From: Roseovarius sp. 217
GTDB lineage: Bacteria; Pseudomonadota; Alphaproteobacteria; Rhodobacterales; Rhodobacteraceae
Length of the DNA: 64,000 nt
Assembly (NCBI RefSeq): GCF_000152845.1
Contig: NZ_CH902584.1
Location: 3,017,562-3,081,561 of the forward strand
Direction: 5' to 3'
Shown piece by piece: positions 32,104 through 41,264 of the stretch (positions are counted from its first letter, which is position 1; each line of letters opens with the position of its first letter). Both the position numbers and the translations under genes were made by a program. The notes beneath the pieces are model-generated. The model was not told the origin of the DNA. It searched no databases and saw nothing but the letters and a program-made list of their open reading frames with translations.

Positions 32104-32339
32104 GAGGGCCTCCTGGTATCGTGCGACTCCTTAGTTGCATGGGTCGGAGGCCCGTTGCGTCCAAGCTCGATACGCCGCACGCAGGTCATTGGATTTGTTT
32201 ACGATTTGTCAACAAAGGTTACATTTCTGGAAACGATTAACGAACCGGTAATCTTTGCACGCCTAAGTTGTGGATAACTCTGTGGGTAAGTTGCTTGGCC
32301 GCTATCCGGTGCCGTATGGCCTAATTCTGGGGGACGACG

Positions 32340-32612
32340 ATGCGCGAGGGTTATGCATTCAAATGCAATTTGCAGGAGATGCCGAGTTGGGTACCCGAAG
32401 CCGCGCTGCACTATTTGGCCCACACTGAAACAGGTACGCCCATTCGGGCGTTGGCGCGGCGGGCAGGGCGGCATGCCTCGACCGTGATGCGCCAGATACG
32501 TGCCTATGAAACACGGCGCGACGATCTGCTGGTTGACGAGGCGCTGAGGCGGCTTGGCCAACGCGTGATCCACGACAGGACGCCCGGTTCTCCCCCAAGG
32601 AGGCCACGATGA
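32340..32612 (+). CDS. Helix-turn-helix protein, partner of DUF6456 protein
   Basis: This 90-residue protein contains a helix-turn-helix around RALARRAGRHASTVMRQIRAYE (about residues 36-57, quoted only for position) and ends in a basic tail. Its stop overlaps the start of the DUF6456 gene (ATGA). In related genomes the two regions may be one protein, and the frames differ by one base here. The downstream ATG has a perfect AAGGAGG ribosome binding site, so two coupled genes are favoured over a frameshift. Confidence 0.7.
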   Translation: MREGYAFKCNLQEMPSWVPEAALHYLAHTETGTPIRALARRAGRHASTVMRQIRAYETRRDDLLVDEALRRLGQRVIHDRTPGSPPRRPR

Positions 32613-33457
32613 CATCCCAAACCATCCCGACGCCCTACGATACGCAAGAATTGACAGAACTACGTCTGAAATCAGAGGCTCGCCGTGTTCTGCGGCGCCT
32701 CTGTGAGACGGATGCGCTCTTGGCGGTTTCGACCGAGATGGACAAGGCGGTCGTGGTCCGTGACTCAGGTAGTGATCAGCCGTCACGAACGGCCGTGGTT
32801 GACCGCGAAGTGGCCGAGGCCATGGCACTCAAAGGATGGATTTCCTGCGATAGGCCCGGCCGGATCTCGCGCTATCATGTGACCGCCATGGGACGTGGTG
32901 CGTTGAGCCTTATGCTGGCAGAAGCTGAGAACCACGCAAGTGGTCTTGGTGATGGGGCCATCGCACGTGTAGCTCACAGGATCCCGCAGGCGTATTCAGA
33001 GGCTTCGGGACGACGGGTGCGCTACGGCATTGTGGATTCGCCGCTGGTCGCCCTAGCGCGTCGCCGGGATAGGGACGGCAGCCGCTTTCTGTCCCCAGAT
33101 TTGGTACGCGCTGGCGAGCGTCTGCGCGAAGATTTCGAATTGGCTCAGATGGTGCCCCGTGTCACGCAAAATTGGGATGTTTTCCTCAGCCACGTCGATC
33201 AGTCAGACCGTTCCCCTTTTCTGGGAGGATATGGGGCAGAAGCCGCGCGTGCGCGTGTCATGTCGGCCTTGCGCGAGTTGGGCCCAGGACTGGGTGATGT
33301 GGTGCTGCGGTGTTGCTGCTACATGGAAGGATTGGAGCGTGCAGAAAAGAGAATGGGTTGGTCGGCGCGCTCAGGAAAGATCGTGCTTCGCATCGCTCTG
33401 CAAAGGCTTAAGCGGCATTACGAGGGGTTGGGTGATGCCGGTGGCATGATCGGTTAA
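32609..33457 (+). CDS. DUF6456 domain-containing protein
   Basis: This 282-residue protein carries the DUF6456 C-terminal domain (LGPGLGDVVLRCCCYMEGLE and WSARSGKIVLRIALQRLK). Its N-terminal half resembles a winged-helix region (RTAVVDREVAEAMALKGWIS). The function is unknown; a DNA-binding regulator is plausible. ATG 32609 lies 7 nt behind AAGGAGG and overlaps the stop of the HTH gene, so translation is coupled. It is followed by oxyR on the same strand after 156 bp. Confidence 0.8.
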   Translation: MTSQTIPTPYDTQELTELRLKSEARRVLRRLCETDALLAVSTEMDKAVVVRDSGSDQPSRTAVVDREVAEAMALKGWISCDRPGRISRYHVTAMGRGALSLMLAEAENHASGLGDGAIARVAHRIPQAYSEASGRRVRYGIVDSPLVALARRRDRDGSRFLSPDLVRAGERLREDFELAQMVPRVTQNWDVFLSHVDQSDRSPFLGGYGAEAARARVMSALRELGPGLGDVVLRCCCYMEGLERAEKRMGWSARSGKIVLRIALQRLKRHYEGLGDAGGMIG

Positions 33458-33613
33458 AGCATGCGAGCCTGCAGGTGGACGTTTGGACCGTTGAGGCCCG
33501 CCGGTTCCCTGCAGGCGGTGATATCAAACAAAGAGTTTGTATCCGGCGGCCTGCATTCCCTGATTTTGATAATTCATCCTTGCAGAGTTTGCCGAAAGTA
33601 ATAATTTTACACT

Positions 33614-34642
33614 ATGAATGTAACGCTGCGACAGCTCGGTTACTTTAAGGCGCTTGCGGAGGAGCGTAATTTTGGGCGTGCGGCTGAGAGGGTCAATATC
33701 TCTCAACCTGCACTCTCGGTTCAGGTCAAGGAGTTGGAGAGCACCTTGGGTCAGAAGCTCGTGGAACGGCGAGCGCGCGATGTTGTTCTGACCCCGTTTG
33801 GCCGTTTGATCCTCGCGCACGCTATACGGGTTCTTGACGAGATGCAGGGGTTGACCGAGGCCGCCCGTTGGCAAGGAGGCTTGGCAGGGCGGCTTTCGTT
33901 GGGAATCATTCCCACAATTGCGCCTTATATCCTTCCTGGTGTGCTTGAGGCGTTGCGCAGTCGCGACATCTCGCTGGATGTCCAAGTGCGCGAAGCGAAA
34001 ACCGATCAGTTGATTGCTGATATCCAAAGCGGACAGTTGGATGCCGCGATCATGGCTAGGCCCGTGGCATCCGAAGGGTTGAGTGAACGGCTGCTTTTCG
34101 AAGATCGGTTTCTTCTGGCGGGGACGGCGGTGCGGCTTTCGGCCTTGGGGCAGGGGGTAGATGCGCTGCGACCCACGTCGTTGGCTCATAGCCCGCTTTT
34201 ACTTCTTGAGGATGGTCATTGCCTGACCGATCAGGCGCTTGAAGTTTGTGGGCGCGGTCGCGGGCATGCCCAAATTGACATGGGTGCCTCATCCCTAGGC
34301 ACCTTGTCGCGACTGGTGGCCGCAGGATTTGGGCTGACGCTCATGCCCGAGATTGCCGCAGCGACCGAAGTGCGCGCAGCTCCGGGAATATATTTGCGCC
34401 GATTTACCCCGCCGGAACCTGCACGCCAGATCGTTCTCGTCCGTCGCCATAGCACCCACGACGAGGTCTGGTTTGAGAAACTGGCCGAAGTGTTACAAGC
34501 TGTGGGGCAGAGCATGATAAGTCACGCGCGCGCGGATCAGCCGGAAAGGTCGGATATGTCAGATGCACGGCCTGCGCCAGAAACAGCGCAGGCCGACGTT
34601 ACAGGGACACTCGCTAATCGCGATGGTCACTCGTTACCTTGA
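33614..34642 (+). CDS. oxyR: Hydrogen-peroxide-sensing LysR-type regulator OxyR
   Basis: OxyR activates peroxide-defence genes when a disulfide forms between two conserved cysteines. The 342-residue protein has an N-terminal LysR winged HTH (TLRQLGYFKALAEERNFGRA and SQPALSVQVKELE). The redox pair is Cys203 and Cys212 in EDGHCLTDQALEVCGRG, the same nine-residue spacing as E. coli Cys199/Cys208. A C-terminal tail of about 30 residues beyond the usual end is rich in Asp, Ala and Pro. No katG or ahpC gene is adjacent. ATG 33614 gives the normal start. Confidence 0.9.
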   Translation: MNVTLRQLGYFKALAEERNFGRAAERVNISQPALSVQVKELESTLGQKLVERRARDVVLTPFGRLILAHAIRVLDEMQGLTEAARWQGGLAGRLSLGIIPTIAPYILPGVLEALRSRDISLDVQVREAKTDQLIADIQSGQLDAAIMARPVASEGLSERLLFEDRFLLAGTAVRLSALGQGVDALRPTSLAHSPLLLLEDGHCLTDQALEVCGRGRGHAQIDMGASSLGTLSRLVAAGFGLTLMPEIAAATEVRAAPGIYLRRFTPPEPARQIVLVRRHSTHDEVWFEKLAEVLQAVGQSMISHARADQPERSDMSDARPAPETAQADVTGTLANRDGHSLP

Positions 34643-34739
34643 TTACAGACGCCAAAATGCGGCGTTGCTTGACTGGCACTCTCCATCGCTATGACCTATA
34701 CTAGACAAGCGTTACCAAACCATTCGCGGGGAAAAAAAC

Positions 34740-35684
34740 GTGCGCGATCTCAAACTGCCCGACCAACGTCATCCTGAAAAGGCGCATCGCCCCGACAATG
34801 CTCAGCCGCGCAAGCCAGATTGGATCAGGGTCAAGGCGCCGACGAGTAAAGCCTATTTCGAAACGCACCGGATCATGCGTGAGCACAAGCTGGTGACTGT
34901 TTGCGAAGAGGCGGGATGCCCCAATGCCGGCGAGTGTTGGAGCCAAGGGCATGCGACCATGATGATTATGGGTGAGATTTGCACCCGCGGCTGCACCTTC
35001 TGCAATGTGGCGACCGGAAAACCGCAGACGCTTGACGCATTCGAGCCGGGACGGGTCGCTGACGCTGTTTCAAAGCTGGGCCTCAAACATGTCGTCATAA
35101 CAAGCGTCGATCGTGACGATCTTGAAGATGGTGGAGCAGAGCATTTCGCACAAACGATCCGGGCAATTCGTCACCGGGCGCCCGGCACCACTATTGAAAT
35201 TCTAACACCCGATTTTTTGCATTGTGCTGACAGTGTTCTGGAAACTGTGGTTGCAGCCAAGCCGGATGTGTTCAATCACAATCTGGAAACCGTGCCCGGC
35301 CTTTATCTTACGGTTCGTCCCGGTGCGCGCTATTTTCACTCGCTACGCCTGTTGCAGCGGGTCAAAGAAATGGACCCCACAATGTTCACCAAGTCCGGCA
35401 TCATGGTGGGTCTCGGAGAGGATCGGCAGTCTGTGCATCAGGTGATGGACGATATGCGTGCCGCCGAGATTGATTTCTTGACCATTGGTCAATATCTACA
35501 ACCGACACCCAAGCATCACGCGGTGGACCGCTTTGTGCATCCTGATGAGTTCGCAGCCTATGAGAAGGCCGCCTATGGGAAAGGGTTTCTCATGGTATCC
35601 GCCTCGCCGTTGACGAGGTCGAGCTATCATGCGGGTGACGATTTTGCCCGTTTGCAGGTCGCGCGAAACGCTAAATTCGCCTGA
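34740..35684 (+). CDS. lipA: Lipoyl synthase
   Basis: LipA inserts two sulfur atoms into octanoyl groups on lipoyl domains. The 314-residue radical-SAM enzyme has the auxiliary cluster ligands [12 protein letters not shown] (about residues 58-69) and the SAM-cluster motif CTRGCTFC (about 81-88). The C-terminal RSSYHAGDD contains the conserved Arg-Ser-Ser-Tyr block. Translation begins at GTG 34740. No lipB lies nearby. The preceding intergenic region is short (97 bp) and AT-rich. Confidence 0.96.
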   Translation: MRDLKLPDQRHPEKAHRPDNAQPRKPDWIRVKAPTSKAYFETHRIMREHKLVTVCEEAGCPNAGECWSQGHATMMIMGEICTRGCTFCNVATGKPQTLDAFEPGRVADAVSKLGLKHVVITSVDRDDLEDGGAEHFAQTIRAIRHRAPGTTIEILTPDFLHCADSVLETVVAAKPDVFNHNLETVPGLYLTVRPGARYFHSLRLLQRVKEMDPTMFTKSGIMVGLGEDRQSVHQVMDDMRAAEIDFLTIGQYLQPTPKHHAVDRFVHPDEFAAYEKAAYGKGFLMVSASPLTRSSYHAGDDFARLQVARNAKFA

Positions 35685-35866
35685 GAGGGCATTAATGCGA
35701 TCTCGAAGCGCGTTTTTACTCTTTGAGGAGAGGAAGGCGCTGTGTCCTGAGACAGCGCTCGGGGTGTCTTCTTTATGTCGACGGAAAACACACATGTCCT
35801 GCGCAAGTGTTTAGTAGGCGCCAATCTGATGCCTAGCTTTTCATACGCTCTATCTCTGACCGATAT

Positions 35867-36436
35867 TCAGCGACCCCAGGTGCGTACGGGACCGCAATCC
35901 ATATGCACAAAGTTGCTACCGGAATAGCGTCCGACTCCGCCAGCTCCGCAGGCGACGCCCGCGCGATAGATCTGGCTGACTGAGCGGCTTCCAAGCCGAA
36001 GGTCCGCAGCCTCGCCAACCATGTGGAGAGAATTCTTCGCAACCCCACCGGAACGGCTTCGCAACATGGCATTGGTTTGAGCGCTGCGATACCCGCTTAA
36101 CAAGGTATAGGGTTCCGACGCGTCCAACAGATTGTGGCTCGCCGCCATGATGTCGATTGTGCGAATGTCAATGTTTCGCACTTGGTTTGTCCGCCAATCA
36201 CGCATGAAGAGTGAAATTTCTCGCACTGCTTCCTTGAGATAATCGCCCTCGATCCAATAAATTGTATCGAGGCGTTCACCGGTTCTTGGAGATACCAGGC
36301 GGATGCGGCGAATATCACCAGCTCCGCGAAGGAACCCTGCAGCACTTGAGAACGTTGGTGCTGCTGCAACCGCCGTAGCGGCAAAAGCCATCAACACGCC
36401 ACGGCGCGAGATGCCAGTTGAACTGAATTTTGTCAT
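35867..36436 (-). CDS. DUF882 (YcbK-like) peptidoglycan-associated protein, Tat-exported
   Basis: This 189-residue protein begins with a twin-arginine-type leader (ISRRGVLMAFAATAV). The DUF882/M15-like domain contains LLSGYRSAQTNAML, KNSLHMVGEAADLRL (His and Asp metal ligands) and FVHMDCGPVRTW. It resembles zinc-dependent D,D-peptidases that trim peptidoglycan. The genes for this family usually neighbour a YcbB-type L,D-transpeptidase, as here (36763, divergent), which supports a joint cell-wall role. Confidence 0.88.
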   Translation of the reverse strand: MTKFSSTGISRRGVLMAFAATAVAAAPTFSSAAGFLRGAGDIRRIRLVSPRTGERLDTIYWIEGDYLKEAVREISLFMRDWRTNQVRNIDIRTIDIMAASHNLLDASEPYTLLSGYRSAQTNAMLRSRSGGVAKNSLHMVGEAADLRLGSRSVSQIYRAGVACGAGGVGRYSGSNFVHMDCGPVRTWGR

Positions 36437-36762
36437 ATTTTCAATCGCCTGTCCCGTAGCCTACCTGCGGCCGCTGTCCCGCGACCTTTTCGTATCATCC
36501 CCAGATGTGGGAGTTTATTGCACACTGGGAATCAATGACCAAGACTTGTTTTTACCGTTCAAAGAACCTTCAAGTGATTTCGGCGGGTTTTCGCGCATTA
36601 TTTTTCCCCTGTGACTACATTGCGCAAACCCCGCTGTATTTTCGCCGCAGTCACGCGGTTGTTGTCAAAGGTGACATGGATTCCTTAGTAAAAAATTGAG
36701 AGCGCCATGATTTCCGGATTATAATTAAGAGTGAACGAAATCCGCGACCTAGGGGTAGAACT
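36437..36762. promoter_or_regulatory. Divergent promoter region between DUF882 and L,D-transpeptidase genes
   Basis: No ORF is credible in these 326 bases. A possible promoter for the plus-strand gene is TTGTCA (36664-36669) followed after 18 bp by TAGTAA (36688-36693), upstream of the ATG at 36763. I see no clear promoter for the minus-strand gene. Confidence 0.35.
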
Positions 36763-38388
36763 ATGAATTTGGCGCTCAGCCGCTGGCGTGATGGACATTT
36801 GGTCGGGATCGCCTCTCTTGCATTTATGATTGTCTTCCTCATGGTTGCATCTACCGTGCCAGCCGCGGCGCAAGTAACCGCTTTTCGACAGGCTGTGGCA
36901 GAAGCGGCAGCCGAGGACCGCGACCTCGCTGCGTTCTATCAGAGCACTGAGTATCGGTCCGTTTGGATCGGCGAGGGCGAAGAAGATCGAACCCGCAGGC
37001 AGGCTCTCGTGCGTGCCCTGTCGCAGGCGGAGGTTCACGGACTGCCCGCCGTGCGGTATGATCTTGCCGGGTTGATGACGATGATGGCAGAGGCACGCTC
37101 GTTGCGGGATCTGGGCGCTGTCGAGGTCGCATTGAGCCGGACTTACCTGCAATATGCAAGGGATGTTCAGTCTGGAGTCCTGATACCGTCCCGCGTCGAC
37201 AGCGATATTAAACGAGACATCGTTTATCGTGACGCCTCCACGCTGATGTCGCAGATCGTGTTAGGAGATGCTTTCAAGGTTATGCGGAGTTTCCCGCCGC
37301 ATAGCAATGAATACGCGCGATTGCTCAAGGAAAAGCTACGACTTGAACGATTGATCGCCCTAGGAGGATGGGGGGGGGCCGTCCCCGCTGAAACGCTTCG
37401 TCCGGGAGACACCGGGCAATCCGTTGTTGCTCTGCGCAACCGTTTGATTGCGATGGGATATGTCACCCGCAGTGCATCACAGACCTACGACGCCCGTCTC
37501 CAACAGGCTGTGCAGGCATTTCAGACAGATCACGGGCTTGATGCAGATGGCGTTGCAGGGGGGGCCACTATGGCTGCTTTGAATACATCTGCGTCTGAAC
37601 GTCTGAAATCCGTGATTGTCGCGATGGAGCGGGAGCGGTGGTTGACAGAAGATCGCGGAACGCGGCACATTCTTGTGAATCTCACTGACTTTAGCGCGCG
37701 CATTCTGGACAACGATCAGGTTACATTCGCGACTCGTGCGGTGATCGGCAAGAACGACGCTGGCCGACGCAGCCCGGAGTTCTCGGACGAGATGGAGCAT
37801 ATGGTGGTCAATCCGACTTGGCATGTTCCCTACTCGATTGCGGTCAACGAGTACCTTCCACAGATGCAACGCAATCCCGGAGCGGCATCACATCTCAAGC
37901 TGTATAATCGGAACGGTCGAGAGGTGAGCCGGGGGGCCGTCAATTTTGGCGCCTACAATGCGCGTAATTTTCCCTTTGCCATCAAGCAACCGCCATCCGA
38001 GCGAAACGCGCTTGGACTGGTAAAATTTATGTTTCCAAACAAATACAATATCTATCTGCACGATACGCCGCAGAAGGCATTGTTCGATCTCGAAAAGCGC
38101 GATTTCAGCCATGGTTGCATCCGTTTGCATCAACCTTTCGATTTTGCGTATGCGCTGTTGGCCAAGCAGGAAAGTGACCCTCAAGCTTATTTCAAGTCGG
38201 TGCTTGACACGCGGCGTGAAACATATGTCCAACTTGAGCAGCATGTGCCGGTTCATATCATTTATCGGACGGCGTTCACTCAGGCACAGGGTCGGCCACA
38301 GTATCGTGGTGACGTTTATGGGCGAGATGGTCGAATTTGGGACGCGCTTCAAAAAGCAGGGGTTTTGCTGGAGGCGGTTCAGGGCTAG
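36763..38388 (+). CDS. YcbB-type murein L,D-transpeptidase
   Basis: This 541-residue periplasmic enzyme makes 3-3 cross-links in peptidoglycan. An N-terminal hydrophobic signal (residues about 14-40) precedes the scaffold domain. A peptidoglycan-binding fold lies at about 207-275 (LRPGDTGQSVVALRNRLIAMG). The YkuD catalytic domain carries the nucleophile motif SHGCIRLHQP near residue 450 (Cys451 region). MVVNPTWHVPYSIA and LHDTPQKALF are other family blocks. The divergent DUF882 gene is a typical neighbour. The gene is intact. Confidence 0.92.
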   Translation: MNLALSRWRDGHLVGIASLAFMIVFLMVASTVPAAAQVTAFRQAVAEAAAEDRDLAAFYQSTEYRSVWIGEGEEDRTRRQALVRALSQAEVHGLPAVRYDLAGLMTMMAEARSLRDLGAVEVALSRTYLQYARDVQSGVLIPSRVDSDIKRDIVYRDASTLMSQIVLGDAFKVMRSFPPHSNEYARLLKEKLRLERLIALGGWGGAVPAETLRPGDTGQSVVALRNRLIAMGYVTRSASQTYDARLQQAVQAFQTDHGLDADGVAGGATMAALNTSASERLKSVIVAMERERWLTEDRGTRHILVNLTDFSARILDNDQVTFATRAVIGKNDAGRRSPEFSDEMEHMVVNPTWHVPYSIAVNEYLPQMQRNPGAASHLKLYNRNGREVSRGAVNFGAYNARNFPFAIKQPPSERNALGLVKFMFPNKYNIYLHDTPQKALFDLEKRDFSHGCIRLHQPFDFAYALLAKQESDPQAYFKSVLDTRRETYVQLEQHVPVHIIYRTAFTQAQGRPQYRGDVYGRDGRIWDALQKAGVLLEAVQG

Positions 38389-38767
38389 TTAGCCTTTGAT
38401 TGCGCGGGGTTCCACATGCTCTACAACGATGACGGGTGTGTTGTGCGTGTGGCCTTCCTCGGCGTGTCGTTAGTGTTCTAGGAAACAAGCAGCATGGAAG
38501 CAAAGCCGGCCTCTTAGGCGAAATCGGGTTCAGTGAAGGTGTCTTTGTTTTTGTCAACTTGATCGCCGACAGTGCGGGCATCGAGTGGCGCTTTATTCCG
38601 ACGGTTCGCGTCATGATGTTCGACGTGCGATAATGATGACCATGATTGTCGAGCGTTTCACGGGTTATGTTTGACTGAAAATATTGCTCGACAGTGTCCC
38701 GGATCATAAAAAACGGTTACAAAACCGACGCACAACTCCGACAACCGGCCCGATATAGGGCGACAGA
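38389..38767. other. Gap between L,D-transpeptidase and ACP genes
   Basis: The 379-bp stretch has short ORFs on both strands (for example 38436-38633 plus, 65 codons) with no recognisable domain or convincing ribosome binding site. It is more AT-rich near the end (38640-38730), where the ACP promoter probably lies. I see no terminator or repeat. Confidence 0.35.
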
Positions 38768-39043
38768 ATGAAAGACCTTGCCATGAGCAGCATTCAGGAC
38801 CGAGTCATAGCAATTATCGCAGAACAGGCTGTGCTGGAACCTGAGGATGTGACCCTCGACAGCACCCCTGAGGATCTGGGGATCGATAGCCTTGGCTTGG
38901 TCGAGAGCATTTTTGCAATTGAAGAGGCGTTCGATATCTCCGTTCCCTTTAATGCCAACAATCCCTCGGAGAGCGACTTTGACATTTCCTCTGTCCGCAC
39001 GATCATCGCGGGTATCGAGCGGCTGGTCGCGGAGCAATCGTGA
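38768..39043 (+). CDS. Acyl carrier protein (accessory)
   Basis: This 91-residue four-helix acyl carrier protein has the phosphopantetheine attachment motif GIDSLGLVES with Ser41. It is distinct from the main fatty-acid ACP and ends in the acidic SDFDISSVRTIIAGIERL. Start codons at 38768 and 38783 are both possible because neither has a strong ribosome binding site. The stop overlaps the GTG start of a ketosynthase gene (GTGA), so the two form a coupled pair that probably makes or elongates a special acyl chain. Confidence 0.87.
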   Translation: MKDLAMSSIQDRVIAIIAEQAVLEPEDVTLDSTPEDLGIDSLGLVESIFAIEEAFDISVPFNANNPSESDFDISSVRTIIAGIERLVAEQS

Positions 39044-40251
39044 AACGGGTTGTGATTACCGGTGCGGGCACGATCAACGCGCTTGGTGCAAATGTTGCAT
39101 GCACGCTCGAGGCGATGCGAGAAGGGCGCTCTGGTATTTCTGATCTTGAGTTTCAGGATGTGGAGCGGCTCTCGATCCGTATCGGAGGGCAGGTCAAAAA
39201 TTACGATCCAGAGGCGCAATTCAATCGCCAGCAATTGGCTCTCTTTGACCGTTTTACACAGTTCACGCTGATAGCCGCGCGTCAGGCGATGGCACAGTCC
39301 GGGTTGGAATTCTCGGGCGAATTGGCAGCAAAGGCTGGGGTCATTCTTGGCAATTCGGGTGGAGGCATGACCACACTCGATGAAAATTACCGCTCCGTTT
39401 ATGAAGAGGGCAAGAACCGGGTGCATCCCTTTGTGGTGCCCAAATTGATGAACAACGCCGCCGCATCGCACCTGTCGATGGAGTTCAACCTCAAGGGGCC
39501 AACATTTACCGTCTCCACCGCTTGCGCCTCTTCCAATCATGCGATGGCGCAGGCGTTTCAGATGGTGCATGGCGGCATTACGCCCGTGATGATTACCGGC
39601 GGCTCCGAGTCGATGCTCTGCTTTGGCGGGGTCAAAGCGTGGGAAGGGTTGCGTGTGATGTCGCGCGACGCCTGTCGCCCGTTCTCGGCCAATCGAAATG
39701 GCATGGTGCAGGGCGAGGGGGCTGCGATTTTTGTCTTTGAAGAGTTGGAGCATGCACGCAAACGTGGTGCGCAAATCCTCGCGGAAGTGGCCGGTTTTGC
39801 AATGACTTCGGATGCATCCGATATCGTCATGCCCTCCAAGCAGGGGGCTGCGCGCGCGATAACTGGTGCGCTCAACGATGCGAGGGTCAACCGTGAAGAG
39901 GTCGGGTATATCAACGCACATGGGACTGGCACGGCTGCCAATGACAAAACCGAATGTGCTGCCGTTGCGGATGTCTTTGGCCATCATGCGGATCGGCTGA
40001 TGATTTCGTCTACAAAATCCATGCATGCCCACCTGATAGGCGGCACCGGCGCCGTCGAGCTATTGGCGTGTATCATGGCGCTGCGCGACGGGATCATCGC
40101 GCCTACTATTGGTTATGAAGAGCCGGACCCTGAATGCGCCCTTGATGTGGTGCCCAACGTGGCGCGAGAAGCGCGGGTTGACGTAGCGTTGAGCAACGCC
40201 TTCGCTTTCGGAGGTCTCAATGCTGTGCTGGCGCTGAAGCGGTTCAATTGA
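39040..40251 (+). CDS. Beta-ketoacyl-ACP synthase (FabF-like)
   Basis: This 403-residue condensing enzyme extends acyl chains carried by an ACP. The nucleophile is Cys162 in FTVSTACASSNHAMAQ; the first histidine lies in NAHGTGTAANDKTE and the second in STKSMHAHLIGGTGAVE. It starts with GTG overlapping the upstream ACP stop. The ACP/KAS pair suggests a dedicated pathway such as modified lipid A, a sphingolipid-like or a secondary acyl product, but no other biosynthetic gene is adjacent to decide. A bidirectional terminator follows. Confidence 0.9.
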   Translation: MKRVVITGAGTINALGANVACTLEAMREGRSGISDLEFQDVERLSIRIGGQVKNYDPEAQFNRQQLALFDRFTQFTLIAARQAMAQSGLEFSGELAAKAGVILGNSGGGMTTLDENYRSVYEEGKNRVHPFVVPKLMNNAAASHLSMEFNLKGPTFTVSTACASSNHAMAQAFQMVHGGITPVMITGGSESMLCFGGVKAWEGLRVMSRDACRPFSANRNGMVQGEGAAIFVFEELEHARKRGAQILAEVAGFAMTSDASDIVMPSKQGAARAITGALNDARVNREEVGYINAHGTGTAANDKTECAAVADVFGHHADRLMISSTKSMHAHLIGGTGAVELLACIMALRDGIIAPTIGYEEPDPECALDVVPNVAREARVDVALSNAFAFGGLNAVLALKRFN

Positions 40252-40263
40252 ACCAATCCAAGC

Positions 40264-40291
40264 AAAACGCCGCCCAAACGGGCGGCGTTTT
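40264..40291. terminator. Bidirectional terminator between ketosynthase and IalB-like genes
   Basis: AAAACGCCGCCC (40264-40275) pairs perfectly with GGGCGGCGTTTT (40280-40291) over a 4-nt loop. The A and T flanks let it serve both convergent genes. Confidence 0.9.
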
Positions 40292-40312
40292 CTCAAGCAC
40301 TATTAACGTAGA

Positions 40313-40972
40313 TCAGTTCTGGAGTACGGATGCCTCGTCAAATGCAGCGGTAAAGCCTTTCAGTGAAGCTTCGATGCGGACCTTTTGATCCGGAGCCTGT
40401 GCCGGAACGATTTCGATGGTGACCTTGACGCCGCGTTTCATCGCATTGATGTCTTCTTGTGTCAGGCCAATACGCGCGAAACATCCTGCCATCGTGCAAA
40501 ATGAATAGGCATAACTCTTGGCATTGCCTCCATCAACAGACAGCTTGATCTCCTCAGTCAGCAAAGTGCCCAGTGGTGCTGCAATAGTTGCTCCTGCGAC
40601 AACGGGTGCACCCTCAGGTAATTTGTAAATGCTGAATTCTGCGACTGGATTGCCACCGCTCTCTTTCAACAACTGATACATCTGGCACAGGTCTTCTTGA
40701 CCCTCCGCGCCAGTTCGGAAGCATTTTAACTGCCAGTCATCGTGGGTGGCTTTGATATAAGCGGGGTCCTCTTGTACCGGGCGTCCAGTGTCGAGTCCAA
40801 CACCTGAGCTATCGCTTTCGGCTTGGGCTGCGTCTGCCTCGGGAGCGGGTGTTGGCTCGGTTTCCGCCGCCGTCTCGGGTGCGGGAGCGGGTTGTGTCGC
40901 CTCTTGTGCGCTGAGGGCACTCCCCATCGCCAGAAGCGCCATAATCGAAAGGCTGGTCAGAAGTTTAGGCAT
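40313..40972 (-). CDS. Invasion-associated locus B (IalB) family protein
   Basis: This 219-residue protein has an N-terminal signal sequence (LLTSLSIMALLAMGSALSAQ). A Pro/Glu/Ala-rich linker (about residues 22-55) precedes the IalB domain, which carries paired cysteines (KCFRTGAEGQEDLCQMYQ and SFCTMAGCFARIGL). The family occurs widely in alphaproteobacteria; in Bartonella IalB is linked to erythrocyte invasion, but in free-living bacteria the role is unknown and probably envelope-related. ATG 40972 is chosen because it opens the signal peptide directly. Confidence 0.87.
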   Translation of the reverse strand: MPKLLTSLSIMALLAMGSALSAQEATQPAPAPETAAETEPTPAPEADAAQAESDSSGVGLDTGRPVQEDPAYIKATHDDWQLKCFRTGAEGQEDLCQMYQLLKESGGNPVAEFSIYKLPEGAPVVAGATIAAPLGTLLTEEIKLSVDGGNAKSYAYSFCTMAGCFARIGLTQEDINAMKRGVKVTIEIVPAQAPDQKVRIEASLKGFTAAFDEASVLQN

Positions 40973-41141
40973 CGTTTCCCCATCTAGCTCTGAATCTCTG
41001 CTGTGCTCTAGCATGGCGTGCCGAAAGTGTCAGGATCAAAACGGAAAAATCACGACATGGCTAGCAGGTTTATGCCAGCCTAAGGATGCCTGATCAGGTG
41101 GACGTGCACGCGGAAAGCGCGTTGCGTCATCTGCTATCAGC

Positions 41142-41208
41142 AAAAAGAAAGAGGCCTTTCGGCCTCTTCCTGCGTTTCTCCCCGTCGGACTGGCCGACTT
41201 AGTTATTG
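41142..41208 (-). ncRNA. Candidate small RNA with GNRA-loop terminator
   Basis: On the minus strand a promoter-like TTGACG-N17-TAGCGT (41243-41215) is followed by about 65 nt. The transcript contains a hairpin with arms GTCGG and CCGAC, then AGAGGCC-GAAA-GGCCTCT with a U-rich tail, a perfect 7-bp stem with a GNRA tetraloop. The region has no credible ORF. This fits a short independently transcribed sRNA. No known RNA family was recognised, and transcription is inferred. Confidence 0.45.
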
Positions 41209-41214
41209 AACAGG

Positions 41215-41243
41215 ACGCTAGGACAGATGCGGTCACCCGTCAA
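41215..41243 (-). promoter_or_regulatory. Promoter of the candidate small RNA
   Basis: Minus-strand TTGACG (41243-41238) and TAGCGT (41220-41215) are spaced by 17 bp. The -35 box is close to consensus and the -10 box is weak. It points toward the hairpin/terminator at 41142-41168. Confidence 0.4.
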
Positions 41244-41264
41244 CAGGGAAGGTCGTAAAATGCG

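Noticed and set aside
32340-33457. Frameshifted single HTH-DUF6456 gene
   Set aside because: The downstream ATG has a perfect AAGGAGG ribosome binding site and an ATGA overlap, so two translated genes are more likely, although a fused ancestor is possible.
38436-38633. 65-codon ORF between L,D-transpeptidase and ACP genes
   Set aside because: No domain, no clear ribosome binding site, and no support beyond an open frame.
41036-41236. 66-codon minus-strand ORF
   Set aside because: It overlaps the promoter/terminator elements of the candidate sRNA and is basic and low in information. Not coding.
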